Of a stretch of 64,000 bases of DNA, positions 36,073 to 46,115 are shown piece after piece. Numbering within the stretch: the first letter of the stretch is position 1; each line of letters starts with the position of its first letter. Both the position numbers and the translations under genes were made by a program. This stretch comes from Fredinandcohnia quinoae (GTDB taxonomy: Bacteria > Bacillota > Bacilli > Bacillales > Bacillaceae_L): NCBI RefSeq assembly GCF_022427965.1, contig NZ_JAKTTI010000009.1:47264-111263 (forward strand), written 5' to 3'. Under the pieces are notes generated by a model, which was not told the origin of the DNA, searched no databases, and saw only the letters and a list, made by a program, of their open reading frames with translations.

Positions 36073-36112
36073 CTTGATCTTATTAGAAGAACATCTCCCT
36101 CAATGTACGAGA

Positions 36113-37081
36113 TTACACCCACCACATTCCGGAAACACGTTCCTCAATTAAGACTGATTTTAAATTATCAACTGCTCTTTTAAAGCCTTCGTTAATTGAC
36201 ATAATTGGGTCTTCATGTTCAATGCTGACGACATGGTCGTAGCCATGAATACGAAGTGCACTCATCATATCAGACCATTCCTTTAAGCTATGACCGCAGC
36301 CCACAGATCGAAACGTCCAGGCACGTGTACGAATCTCACCATATGGCTGCATATCCGTTAAACCATACATGTTCACATTTTCCTGATCGATATAAGTGTC
36401 TTTCGCATGGAAGTGGTGAATTGCGTTTTCCTTAGCCAAAATCTTAATTGCTGCAACCGGATCAATCCCTTGCCACCATAGATGACTTGGGTCCAAATTG
36501 GCACCAATCGCATCACATGTTTCCTGGCGCAATTTCAAAAGTGTGTATGGTGTATGTACTAGAAAGCCGCCGTGAAGCTCAAGACCAATCTTCACATTAT
36601 GCTCCTTGGCAAATAAGCCAACTTCCTTCCAATAAGGAATAAGCTTCTCTTCCCATTGCCACTTTAACACGTCACCGTATTCATTCGGCCATGCAGTAAC
36701 AGGCCAGTTCGGATATTTTGCTCCTTCATGGTCGCCTGCAGTGCCTGAGAAAGCGTTCACGACAGGCACCCCCATTAGGGAAGCAAGCCTTATTGTTTTT
36801 AAAAGTGTATCGTTGGAACTGGCCGCAAACTCTTTATCTGGGGAAATGGGGTTGCCATGACAGCTGAATGCACTGATGATTAATCCTCTTTCCTTCACCT
36901 TTTCCATATATCGCTGTCTTGCTTCTTCACTTTCCAATAACCCATCTAAATCACAATGATTGTTCCCTGGGTAACCACCTGTTCCAATCTCAACGGCATG
37001 CAACCCAGCTTCCTTTACATGATCTAACATCTCTTCAAATGATTTTTCAGCGAATAATACTGTAAAAACTCCTAGTTTCAT
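36113..37081 (-). CDS. Sugar phosphate isomerase/epimerase (xylose-isomerase-like TIM barrel)
   Basis: 322 residues. AP-endonuclease-2-like barrel with candidate metal ligands Glu in GLELHGG, Asp and His in NLDPSHLWW, His in HFHAKD and Glu in VSIEHEDP. Members interconvert keto sugars, inosose or similar polyols. ATG 37081 follows AAAGGGGATTTTAGT. It is the last gene of an operon with two Gfo/Idh/MocA dehydrogenases, the usual combination for oxidising and isomerising an unusual sugar or inositol derivative. Confidence 0.88.
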   Translation of the reverse strand: MKLGVFTVLFAEKSFEEMLDHVKEAGLHAVEIGTGGYPGNNHCDLDGLLESEEARQRYMEKVKERGLIISAFSCHGNPISPDKEFAASSNDTLLKTIRLASLMGVPVVNAFSGTAGDHEGAKYPNWPVTAWPNEYGDVLKWQWEEKLIPYWKEVGLFAKEHNVKIGLELHGGFLVHTPYTLLKLRQETCDAIGANLDPSHLWWQGIDPVAAIKILAKENAIHHFHAKDTYIDQENVNMYGLTDMQPYGEIRTRAWTFRSVGCGHSLKEWSDMMSALRIHGYDHVVSIEHEDPIMSINEGFKRAVDNLKSVLIEERVSGMWWV

Positions 37082-37095
37082 ACTAAAATCCCCTT

Positions 37096-38109
37096 TCAAT
37101 TACTGTCTTGGTAGATTTGATCAATAATCCTTGAGACTTGAAGTGCTTCCTCAGGCTTTACAATTAGTTCATCTAGCCCCTTACAGGCATCAATAAAGTT
37201 TCGCGCCTGTGGCAGATCCTGATTATCCTCACCTGGAAGCCATGCTGGCTCACTGTTTAATAGCATTCCACTTTTCGTGGTATACAGCTCAAATGGGAAT
37301 ACACTTAAACCACCGTCTACTCCTGAAATACTGACGTTTGCATAGTCGTCTTTAATATTCGCAGCCCATGAACTTTCAAACAGCATCGATGCTCCATTTT
37401 CAAATTTGATATAGGCAGTGACATGATCATCGACATTAAAGGTTTCATGATCAAAGGTACCCCATTGGTTTACCTGATTTGGTATTTTGCTTAATGTATT
37501 ATATGTAGTCCCTAGTACTGCCTTTTCCTTCGGATTGCCCATCAGCCAAAGAGCTAAATCCATTAAGTGACAACCAAAATCAATCAGACTGCCGCCACCT
37601 TGAAGATCTTTATTTGTAAAAACACCCCAGCCAGGTACTTTGCGTCATCTTAAAGCTTGAACTCTCACTACCAAAGGAGTTCCTACTTCATCCATAACGT
37701 TTTTGGCTGCTTGGGCTTCTTTCATAAACCGATAATGATAAGCAATCGCTAATACTTTTCCCGCCTTATTAGCAGCAGCGATCATCGCCTCACATTCTTC
37801 AGCACTAAGTGCCATCGGCTTCTCACATAGAACATGGACACCCGCTGCAAAAGCAGCAATTGTAATTTCAGCATGGAACTTATTGGGTGTACATATACAT
37901 ACTGCTTCCACCTTTGGAAAAAGGTGTTGATAGTTCTCAAAAACAAAAGGAATCTTATGCTTTTCAGCTACTTCTTTTGCCCGCTCGATATTTACATCAC
38001 TGACAGCTATCATTTCACATTCATCACTTAACTCTAAAAAAGCAGGGATATGCCTTGCCTGTGCAATACCGCCAACTCCGATGATTCCGACGCGAAGTTT
38101 TTTCATCAC
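37096..38109 (-). pseudogene. Gfo/Idh/MocA-family oxidoreductase interrupted by one in-frame TGA
   Basis: The frame 38109-37096 would encode about 337 residues (nucleotide motif GVGGIAQARHIPAF, catalytic-region CEKPMA, then GGGSLIDFGCHLMDLALWLMG). A TGA at 37647-37645 interrupts it after VRVQALR; the same frame continues straight on as RKVPGWGVFTNKDLQGGG, with no shift. The intact neighbour of this family is 343 residues, and relatives have Arg at this spot, so CGA to TGA is the simplest cause. The base after TGA is C, the leakiest stop context. It overlaps both neighbours by 4 bp. Options are nonsense pseudogene, low-level read-through, or a sequencing error. Confidence 0.85.
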
Positions 38110-39137
38110 TTCTTCACTCTCACAATTTGCTTTGTTTCATTTGATTCAAGCGCCGCTAAAATAACCTGTAATGACTTCATTCCTTCCTCACCTGGTACTG
38201 ACGGTTCAATGTCATTCTTAATCGAATCGACAAACTTCCTAATAACTTGGGAATTATTTTGACCACCTTCAGCATTTGATTGTATTTTTCCAAGCTCATA
38301 TTTTATTATTTCTCCGTTCGTATACTGTGCGACCAATGAATAGGTTGGGTCATCCTCTAATCGAAGGATTGCTTTTTCTCCATAAATAATTGTAGAATTA
38401 TCTTCTTTGCTGACATATGCCCAGCTTGCAGCGAGTGTCCCGATGGCACCGCTTTCAGTTTTCAAGACACAAACCGCATTATCATCTACATTAGCAAAGT
38501 CTTTTGCATTCGTTTCCACAAATGAACCGACTTCAACGATTTCTTCACCTAACACATATCGAAGTAAATCTGCTTTGTGGACACCCAAATCACCCATTGC
38601 CCCAACGAATGCTTTTTCCTTGTTGAAAAACCAACTCTCTTTTCCGTCCACACTCCAGCTTTCCGGACCGCCGTGGCCGAATGAAGTCCGAAAACTATAT
38701 ATTTTACCGATTTCTCCACTTTGAATGAGCTGACGAGCTTTTTGATGGGATGGCACAAAACGTTGATTATGGCCTATCATTAACTTTTTCCCATTTGCGT
38801 TTGCTGCAGCAATCATTGCTTCCGCTTCTTCTTTCGAAGTTGCCATTGGTTTTTCGCAAAGCACATGTAAGCCCGCTTCCAATGCGGCAATCGAAATCGG
38901 TGCATGAAGATAATTAGGCGTACAAACACTGACTGCATCTACCTTACCGCTATTCAGTAATGTTTCATAGCTCGTATATGCATGAGCCCCGTATTTTTCA
39001 GCTATCTCATTTGCTCGCACCAAGTTACGATCACATACCGCAGTAAGTTCCACATTTTTATTTGCTACATATTCAGGTAAATGACGATGCTGAGCAATAC
39101 TGCCGCAGCCAATTACACCAACTCTAATTTTCTCCAT
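38106..39137 (-). CDS. Gfo/Idh/MocA-family NAD(P)-dependent oxidoreductase
   Basis: 343 residues. Rossmann motif GCGSIAQHRHLPEY, then VCTPNYLHAPISIAALEAGLHVLCEKPMA (the conserved EKP Lys), and the C-terminal half GDLGVHKADLLRYVLGEE with the DxxxH-type active site. It oxidises a sugar, inositol or amino-sugar derivative. First gene of a three-gene operon; ATG 39137 is behind GGAGGAAAGAGATA. A palindrome at 39185-39209 overlaps its promoter region. Confidence 0.9.
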   Translation of the reverse strand: MEKIRVGVIGCGSIAQHRHLPEYVANKNVELTAVCDRNLVRANEIAEKYGAHAYTSYETLLNSGKVDAVSVCTPNYLHAPISIAALEAGLHVLCEKPMATSKEEAEAMIAAANANGKKLMIGHNQRFVPSHQKARQLIQSGEIGKIYSFRTSFGHGGPESWSVDGKESWFFNKEKAFVGAMGDLGVHKADLLRYVLGEEIVEVGSFVETNAKDFANVDDNAVCVLKTESGAIGTLAASWAYVSKEDNSTIIYGEKAILRLEDDPTYSLVAQYTNGEIIKYELGKIQSNAEGGQNNSQVIRKFVDSIKNDIEPSVPGEEGMKSLQVILAALESNETKQIVRVKK

Positions 39138-39184
39138 TATCTCTTTCCTCCTTTTTGAACATGCACTAAAAGAAAAATTAATAA

Positions 39185-39209
39185 ACTGTGTACGTTAAGT
39201 ATACACAGT
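39185..39209. promoter_or_regulatory. Palindromic operator upstream of the sugar operon
   Basis: ACTGTGTA (39185-39192) and TACACAGT (39202-39209) form an inverted repeat with a 9-bp spacer, 48 bp upstream of the first gene, with a TATACT -10-like box within it on the minus strand. It resembles a repressor site; no regulator gene is adjacent. Confidence 0.55.
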
Positions 39210-39287
39210 CTACCTGTTAACGAAAATCCTTCTATTATCACTTACTTGGATTAGAAGCATTTTTTTATTTTCATTGCAACACATGCT

Positions 39288-39977
39288 TTATGTAGTCACC
39301 TGTTTAAAGGTTTGGACGAATAACCCATCACCTTCCAGCCATTCTGCAATAAAGACATTTCGATAATCGGCAACTCCTTTTGCTTGAAGTTGGAGTGTTA
39401 ACCACTCTTCGTCACGTCCTAGTTCAACTAATTCGTCTTTTAATAATTCTCCATCCCTTATAATCGTTACTGGAACATAAACAGATTTGGGTGGAAGATT
39501 AAGATCTTCTTGTTGGGCCTTTTGTTTCGGTGACTTTTTTAGAATGCTAAGGGATCCATTTGCTTCCAAATAACAATAGGCAACCTCGCGGATTGAAAAT
39601 GTTTCCGATTGACGTAAAAGACTTTGTAGCTGATTCAAGTTCATGTGATTTTTCTTTAATTGGTCTCTGTTCACAACACCATTTCGGATTAATACGGATG
39701 GTTTTCCTTCGAAAATCAAACGTAGCTTCAAAAATTTCTGTCCAAGAATTTCAACCGTAAATAAAAGCAGGCCCCACAAGGTCACCGAATAGATGATATG
39801 AGTAATGGATACTTTATCATCATATAGGGCATTTCCAAGTAGTTCTCCTAATACAATTGAAGCAATAAATGTAAACGGTGTAACTTGGTTTATTATTTTT
39901 TTACCAAGTATCTTTACAATTACAAATAGGAGGAAGAATCCTACAATTAGTTCAACAGTTAAATAAGATAGTTTCAT
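39288..39977 (-). CDS. DUF421/YetF-family membrane protein
   Basis: 229 residues. Three N-terminal membrane helices, then the DUF421 core FEGKPSVLIRNGVVNRDQLKKNHMNLNQL followed by SIREVAYCYLEANGSLSILKK. This matches the YetF/YrbG family, found in many spore-formers and without a settled role. Start is at the ATG behind GGTGAGAGG. Monocistronic. Confidence 0.88.
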   Translation of the reverse strand: MKLSYLTVELIVGFFLLFVIVKILGKKIINQVTPFTFIASIVLGELLGNALYDDKVSITHIIYSVTLWGLLLFTVEILGQKFLKLRLIFEGKPSVLIRNGVVNRDQLKKNHMNLNQLQSLLRQSETFSIREVAYCYLEANGSLSILKKSPKQKAQQEDLNLPPKSVYVPVTIIRDGELLKDELVELGRDEEWLTLQLQAKGVADYRNVFIAEWLEGDGLFVQTFKQVTT

Positions 39978-40699
39978 CCTCTCACCTGACCCTCCACTAA
40001 AAATTTGCTAAAAAGACAGCGAAAAAAATCTTTAGCACCAAGCTTCTATCATTTTCGACTAAATGTATTATTCATATACCCTTGATAAGACATCCGACGA
40101 CAACTTTACTTATATGTGCTCTTACCATTGGTGGGAATACTGTGTTGTTTTATTGGTTAGCTCTGATAAACTGTCGATTCATTCCATCTGCTGATAAGGT
40201 TGCCCACTTCACAACTCCATCAACGACCATAGTTGGATTACCTTCTCCATTAGGGTCTTGCTCTGTTTTTAAATTCCCTTGATCAAACATATTTACTAAT
40301 ATGCCATGATTTTTTTCTTCCAAGGCCACCGTTCTCATTAATCCTTCCAAACCTGCTTAGGTATCGGAATATCTTCCGGTATTTCCTAATCAAGAGGATC
40401 GTCATAACCTAACTCCTCAAGTGTACTTTCTTCTCTAAGACTGTTACTTCAGCCTCTTGAATCATCGCTTTACCTAGCTGCGTTTAACTTATATATGTAT
40501 TATTAAGAGAAAGGTTTCAAAAAAAAGCAACACACACTTATTCCATCAAGTGGGACTCGACAGAATTTATGTTTCTAGTGTTTCCCTTGAAAATAGTCAT
40601 ATATTACTATTTTCCGTTATTTAAACCATATAATCCTAATAGTGTGTATAATGAGGGTAATTGATATTTAAATAATAAAGAAGGGAAGGTATTGAGTTA
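39978..40699. other. Intergenic stretch with two decayed gene fragments
   Basis: Holds the SDR fragment 40150-40350. Further upstream on the minus strand (about 40366-40470) there is a worn coding stretch whose pieces read REESTLEELGYDDPLD, stop, EIPEDIPIPKQVWKD. The 3' part of the stretch has a TATAAT box at about 40645, the likely promoter of the protease pseudogene. Nothing else is supported. Confidence 0.5.
40150..40350 (-). pseudogene. C-terminal fragment of an SDR-family oxidoreductase
   Basis: 66 codons reading GLMRTVALEEKNHGILVNMF...NPTMVVDGVVKWATLSADGMNRQFIRANQ, which corresponds to the last third of a short-chain dehydrogenase (after the Tyr-x3-Lys helix). No N-terminal Rossmann part, active site or ribosome site is present. 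A relic of a deleted gene. Confidence 0.7.
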
Positions 40700-41781
40700 A
40701 TGAAAAGATCTTTGGTACTAGCCTTATCTTTGACTGCATTTTCCTTATTTGGACTAGGTACAGTTGAAGCAAGTTCTTTACACCAAGAAAATGAAGATAA
40801 GTTCAATGCTATTTTAAAGGCACACAATTTAACAAACGAAGAATTTAGAGATTTGGGTAGCCGTTATTTCAACGAACACGGTGTTTTAGTAGTTCAATTT
40901 AAAGAGAAACCTTCAACTAAAATTGTTTCAAGTTTGTATGCTGATTTTGCCGATGAAAAGAATATAATTATTGAAAGTGTCCGATTTTCCGAGATTGAAC
41001 TTTATGCAATTCAAGATGAATTTGTTGAAAAGACCAAACATTTGAATCTATCAAAGTATACTAAAATTGCCATGAATGAAGAGCATAATGGTCTTACATT
41101 ACAAACACCTACTCTTAATGATGAGCAAAAGCAACAAATAATAGAACTATATAATGACTATGGAGAAAGATTTATAGAGTTTGATATCGATCCAAAATAT
41201 GAATTTATACCAAAACCTCTCTCAAAGGCTCCAAGCACCACTGTTATAGAACCGAATTTTGGTAATACCTTAACAACACAAACAAGATTCTCTGATTTCA
41301 GTGAATTAGGTGCTGGGATTGGACTAAAGCTTCCTAGCGGTAGTTCTTGTACTATCGGTGGTATTGGACATAAAGGATCTGATTATTTTATAATTACCGC
41401 AGGTCACTGTTTGACTAATGAAAATGGATTTTTTCGTCAATACAACGCTGCTGTGGGCGAGCGCCATTTAGAAAGTGGACCTTTTGATTTTGGATTAGTG
41501 AGAATCACCCAGTCTGGAAATCTTCCAAATGGCAGATGGGCGACAAATATGTTATTTAGGGAAACTTCAAAAGGGAACTAACTTCTAATAGCGTATTTGC
41601 AGGCCATGGTGATAGTGGAGGTCCTGTTTTTAATGAAAACAATGAACTAATAGGATTAATTAGCCAACTGGGCGATTTAGAGGGAACTGGAAGAGTCATT
41701 TATAATACTCACCTTATAGATGCTGCCAATTATTACGGTGTAAGTGTCTATACAGCTAATACTGCTTTTAAAATTAGATAA
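40700..41781 (+). pseudogene. Secreted trypsin-like (S1) serine protease, frameshifted and internally deleted
   Basis: The first frame (40700-41581, 293 codons) has a signal peptide, a propeptide of about 190 residues and the start of a chymotrypsin-fold protease: catalytic His in ITAGHC, Asp in FDFGLV. It stops at 41581. The catalytic Ser (GHGDSGGPVF) is in another frame from about 41581 to 41781, so a net -1 shift separates it. The joint also lacks roughly 40-50 residues found between the Asp strand and the Ser in related Bacillus proteases, so a deletion is the likely cause. No programmed slip site fits the frame. The product should be inactive. Confidence 0.8.
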
Positions 41782-41945
41782 ATAGATAAAAAGAATCCTA
41801 AAAGAATTCTCAGGCTGTCGGGAAACCCTCGATAGTCTATTATTTTATTTAAATATTTTAACAGATCAACGCAGTGAGTATCTATGTTAAAATCAAGAGA
41901 ATTTACTAAAAATAAATACTTCAACAATTTCTTGATATACAAAGA

Positions 41946-41979
41946 AAAAGGAACGAAATCATATGAGATTCGCTCCTTC
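41946..41979 (-). terminator. Terminator after the MFS gene
   Basis: Minus strand: AAGGAGCGAA and TTCGTTCCTT pair around a small loop, followed by TTTC. It lies 15 bp past the MFS stop. Confidence 0.7.
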
Positions 41980-41993
41980 TGTCTTTTGTAAAA

Positions 41994-43238
41994 CTATGCT
42001 TCTTTCAATTCAGGCTTTCCTGCTTCTACTAGTACATTGTTTCGACCTAAGAAAATAGCTAGTATAATGATGAATGCTCCCGTTCCTATTAAGAGCCATT
42101 CGATTTTGATGAAATCTGCAATTGGACCGAATATAAGCATCCCAAGTGGCATCATCGAGGTTGATATCATCCCCATTACACCAAAAACCCTACCTAAATA
42201 ATCTTCTTCGATTCTCTCCTGTAATAAAACGGTAGCAGGTGTATTAAAGATAGGCATTGCGACTCCGAAAAAGGCCATGAAGGCTAAATATACCCAAAAA
42301 ATCGGAACGATACCGAGTGCAAATGTACAAACCCCCATAATAATACTTGCAAAGCCCATCGTTTTTACTTTATTTTGAAAGCCTCCCCAAGTAGCGATAA
42401 TCCCACCACCGACCATCATTCCAATGGAAAAGGCAATTTCTATAGCAGTCAGTCGCCACACATCGTCACCAAAGGTACGTGTTACCTGTAGTGGAGTCAA
42501 AAATGCTGCTGGCGCCATTAAAACAAAAAAGACTGCAAAGAAAATGAAGAATTGCTTTAGAAAACCGTGGTTATTCACATATTGTAAGCCTTGTTTGAAA
42601 TCGTTAAAATAGCTTGTTTGTTGCTTTTCTGCTGCCTTCTCATGTACAGAGATTTTTAAAAAGGCAAGCAAAGTTACAATTGCAATCGCAGCTGTAATCA
42701 CATCAATAAAAAAGATGATCTCAATTGAAGCTAATGATAACAGGGCCGCACTAACCATCGGTGATACGAACATAATAACTGCTTGAATACTTCCATTTGC
42801 TCCATTCACCTTCGTCAGATTTTCCTTTGGAACAATTTGCGGTAAAATTGCACCAACAGCCGGTGTTTGAATTCCAGTACCAAAAGCACGGATCGCTGCC
42901 ATCACAAACAGCAGCCAAATCGCATCAAAACCCATTAAAAAGAGTATAGCAAGGATTAGTGTAGCCGTTGCAATGAGTCCGTCTGCTAATACAATTAGCA
43001 TTTTTCGATTGTATCGATCTGCCCAAACCCCTGCCACAGGTGACAATATAAAGGTCGGAATAAAACCACAAATGATATACAACGTCATCATCAAACCGGA
43101 TTCCGTTGTTAACGTAATATGCCACATTATTGCATATTGAACCAGAGACGATCCAAAAAGTGATATCGTCTGACTGCTTAAAAAGAGAATAATATTTTTC
43201 AACCAATTCTCCTTAAGATTGTTAGTTTGTATGTTCAT
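41994..43238 (-). CDS. MFS transporter of the macrolide-efflux type
   Basis: 414 residues, twelve membrane helices. FGSSLVQYAIMWHIT in helix 1 and the loop 2-3 motif GVWADRYNRKMLIVLADG are typical of the MefA/DUF894-like MFS_3 drug exporters. Proton-driven drug or metabolite export is the inferred role. No regulator is adjacent, and the gene is closed by its own terminator. Confidence 0.88.
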   Translation of the reverse strand: MNIQTNNLKENWLKNIILFLSSQTISLFGSSLVQYAIMWHITLTTESGLMMTLYIICGFIPTFILSPVAGVWADRYNRKMLIVLADGLIATATLILAILFLMGFDAIWLLFVMAAIRAFGTGIQTPAVGAILPQIVPKENLTKVNGANGSIQAVIMFVSPMVSAALLSLASIEIIFFIDVITAAIAIVTLLAFLKISVHEKAAEKQQTSYFNDFKQGLQYVNNHGFLKQFFIFFAVFFVLMAPAAFLTPLQVTRTFGDDVWRLTAIEIAFSIGMMVGGGIIATWGGFQNKVKTMGFASIIMGVCTFALGIVPIFWVYLAFMAFFGVAMPIFNTPATVLLQERIEEDYLGRVFGVMGMISTSMMPLGMLIFGPIADFIKIEWLLIGTGAFIIILAIFLGRNNVLVEAGKPELKEA

Positions 43239-43577
43239 TAATTAACAACTCATTTCTAATCAATTTTTTTCAAAAATAGGCTTCACCTACATTTATGAAC
43301 ATCGTACCAATCCTTATTCATATTTTTTTAAAGACAACAAAAAAAGAGGGAAAATTCATCCCCTCTTTTCAAATAACCGTTACATATAGGTTTCCTTAAA
43401 AATAGACAGACCAATCCCGTTGCTCTAAACGTAGGTAGAGCATTCAAACGTATTCAATTAACGATTGAAAGTGGGAATCTTAATCTCATTGATGCTGTCA
43501 ACAGGAAAACCTCCATTTCATAAATAATTAATTTAATAATAGCAAAATATTCGCTTCTATACAATCATCTTTAATTT
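43239..43577. other. Intergenic stretch between MFS and small membrane gene
   Basis: Contains the terminator at 43338-43369. The remainder (43390-43540) has a TTG frame of 15 codons with a ribosome-site-like GGAGG on the minus strand, too short to support. Nothing else seen. Confidence 0.5.
43338..43369 (-). terminator. Bidirectional terminator
   Basis: AGAGGG/CCCTCT stem with A-run on the left and TTTT on the right, so it can end transcription from either side. Confidence 0.75.
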
Positions 43578-43967
43578 TTAAATGATATTAATTATAAATA
43601 CCAACGCGACAACTAATAGGCCTATCAAAACAACCCACCATCTTATTTTTACTTTTTTTAATAACCGATCAACCACGAAAAAAAGAATTGCAGCTGCCAA
43701 ACTAAATAATAAAAACACTAAACCGAAAAAACAATGAAATACAAAGGAGGTAATTTCACGGGCATAAGTTGAAGTGAAAATCTTATTACTTATCCAATCA
43801 CTGATGGAGGAGGTAATTACACCATATGTAATTACAAGTATGAAGCTCATATAGAATAAATTTAAAAATAGATTTAAATCAAAAACATTAGGTATTGAAA
43901 AAATGATTGCAAATAGAAAACAACTAAGAATTGCCGTTACTATTTTTCTCTTTAAAATAATTGCCAT
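43578..43967 (-). CDS. Small membrane protein, unknown family
   Basis: 129 residues with about four hydrophobic helices (ILSCFLFAIIFSI, LFYMSFILVITYGVI, VFHCFFGLVFLLFSLAAAILFFV, VVLIGLLVVALVFIINII) and a short basic loop KKVKIRWW. I do not recognise the family. ATG 43967 is used because GGGAGAG lies 5 nt upstream. Monocistronic. Confidence 0.7.
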   Translation of the reverse strand: MAIILKRKIVTAILSCFLFAIIFSIPNVFDLNLFLNLFYMSFILVITYGVITSSISDWISNKIFTSTYAREITSFVFHCFFGLVFLLFSLAAAILFFVVDRLLKKVKIRWWVVLIGLLVVALVFIINII

Positions 43968-44080
43968 TCGTTCTCTCCCTTTCACCTATCCGAATTTTCC
44001 TTGGTGATAAGTAATAACAATTATACAGAATTATGCGAGGAAAAAGAAGACCTTTCATTGACTCAACCATTGCTCAATAA

Positions 44081-44111
44081 CAAAAGCGGAGGATTGGATC
44101 CCCCGCTTTTG
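44081..44111 (-). terminator. Terminator after the Uma2-family gene
   Basis: CAAAAGCGG and CCGCTTTTG form a 9-bp stem; on the minus strand TTTTG closes it. 32 bp after the gene stop. Confidence 0.8.
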
Positions 44112-44142
44112 TAGTACAGATACATACAGGTGTTTACTCATT

Positions 44143-44709
44143 TTAGTTTTTAAAAATATATGCCAAATCAATCCGGAAACCTTCAAGCAATTTGGATGTA
44201 ACTTCACCTTTATCTATTTGCATGTCATGTTGTTCATACATATTTTTATCATTGAGGGCGTATACCGATACTGCATCCAACATCGGATTAACAATCCAAT
44301 ACTCCTTGACACCGTAATTCATATAGAGATTTAACTTTGTAATCAGATCATGCGACTGATTGGAAGGACTTAAGATTTCAATGATTAGGTCGGGTACCCC
44401 AACATATCTAGCCTCTGTAAAGCCACTTTTATTACATATAATACTGATATCTGGTATCACAATTTTGGTTCCTTCTAAAACTTCATTCCTCAATTCAATA
44501 TCATATGGTGCATGAAACAACTCACAAGGCTTTCCTTCAAGAAAATTTACGAGTTTGAACTCTAGGTTTCTGGTTATTCTTTGATGTTTTGTTGAAGGTG
44601 ATGGTGACATATAGACAAATCCATCAATATATTCAAGCAGCACATCGGAGTTTTCTCGAATTTGAAAGTATTCGTCTAATGTCATGGAATCATTACGGTA
44701 TAGATGCAT
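44143..44709 (-). CDS. Uma2-family (DUF820) PD-(D/E)XK nuclease-like protein
   Basis: 188 residues. The family core is complete: LLEYIDGFVYMSPSPSTKHQRI, IPDISIIC, then VPDLIIEILSPSNQSHDLITK and the NYGVKEYWIVNP segment. The acidic and Lys residues form the PD-(D/E)XK nuclease site. The biological role of Uma2 proteins is not established; many are linked to mobile DNA. ATG 44709 follows GGGAGGGGATAAA. Confidence 0.88.
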   Translation of the reverse strand: MHLYRNDSMTLDEYFQIRENSDVLLEYIDGFVYMSPSPSTKHQRITRNLEFKLVNFLEGKPCELFHAPYDIELRNEVLEGTKIVIPDISIICNKSGFTEARYVGVPDLIIEILSPSNQSHDLITKLNLYMNYGVKEYWIVNPMLDAVSVYALNDKNMYEQHDMQIDKGEVTSKLLEGFRIDLAYIFKN

Positions 44710-44791
44710 TTTATCCCCTCCCATAGCTTCACTATGCTTTACTCACTTCTCACGCATATCTCAAATTCAAATTTAGCTTTCTATACAAAAT

Positions 44792-45358
<567 letters not shown>

Positions 45359-45370
45359 GTTACTTCCCCC

Positions 45371-46000
45371 TTATTGGTTATGGTCTTTAACTCTCTTTTC
45401 CATCAATTCTGCCATTTGATTCGAATTAGGATTTCCTTCATGTTGTAATTGATTAATGATGTTACGATAATCCGTTTCATTTCGATTCTGACTTAATTTA
45501 TATGCAGCTTGTATTTCCTGTATTTTAATCTTAAATCCAATAATACCTTTGATTTGTTTTTTAGTTTGTGGAGAAAGGCTTTCCCATAATACTGGATACT
45601 TACGATGTCCTTCGTATTTTTGTAATAATAATATAAGGTCTTCCTCCAGCTCTTGTTCACTCATTATACTAGCTGTTCCATATATATGGACAGATTGGTA
45701 ATTCCATGTTGGTACATTTTCGTGTGCATACCAAGATGATGAGATGTAAGCATGTGAACCTTGATACATAACGAGGACATTATCATTTTCTGCCTCGAAC
45801 GTTTTCCATTGAGGATTCGCATAAGCCATATGGCCGGTTATGTAATAATCATCTCCTTGTTTATGTAACTCCAACGGTAAATGAGTAGCAAGAGGTTTTC
45901 CCTTTTCTGTTGTGACTAGTGTACCAAAAGAGTTATTTTGAACAAAATCCATAATTTCATTAACATCGGTGACCTTAAAGTATTTAGGAATATACATCAT
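45371..46000 (-). CDS. paiB: FMN-binding PaiB-like negative regulator
   Basis: 209 residues. Split-barrel flavin-binding fold with the family segments MYIPKYFKV, PLATHLPLEL, ITGHMAYANPQWKTF, HAYISSSWYAHENVPTWNYQSVHIYG and IIGFKIKI. B. subtilis PaiB, with PaiA, affects sporulation and degradative enzymes; the usual paiA neighbour is absent here. It is probably transcribed with the DUF4256 gene. Confidence 0.88.
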   Translation of the reverse strand: MMYIPKYFKVTDVNEIMDFVQNNSFGTLVTTEKGKPLATHLPLELHKQGDDYYITGHMAYANPQWKTFEAENDNVLVMYQGSHAYISSSWYAHENVPTWNYQSVHIYGTASIMSEQELEEDLILLLQKYEGHRKYPVLWESLSPQTKKQIKGIIGFKIKIQEIQAAYKLSQNRNETDYRNIINQLQHEGNPNSNQMAELMEKRVKDHNQ

Positions 46001-46115
46001 GAACCACCTTTCAAAAAATATGAGTGTTTTAGTGCCTCAAATTTAGATTATGCATTTGAACCTATCCAAACATTTTTGCCAATTACAACTGGAGAGGGGG
46101 ATGTTGTGTTTCTAT

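Noticed and set aside
41566..41582. Programmed -1 frameshift in the protease gene
   Set aside because: The A/G run near the joint does not fit the X XXY YYZ pattern in the reading frame, and sequence between Asp and Ser is missing, so deletion and decay are more likely.
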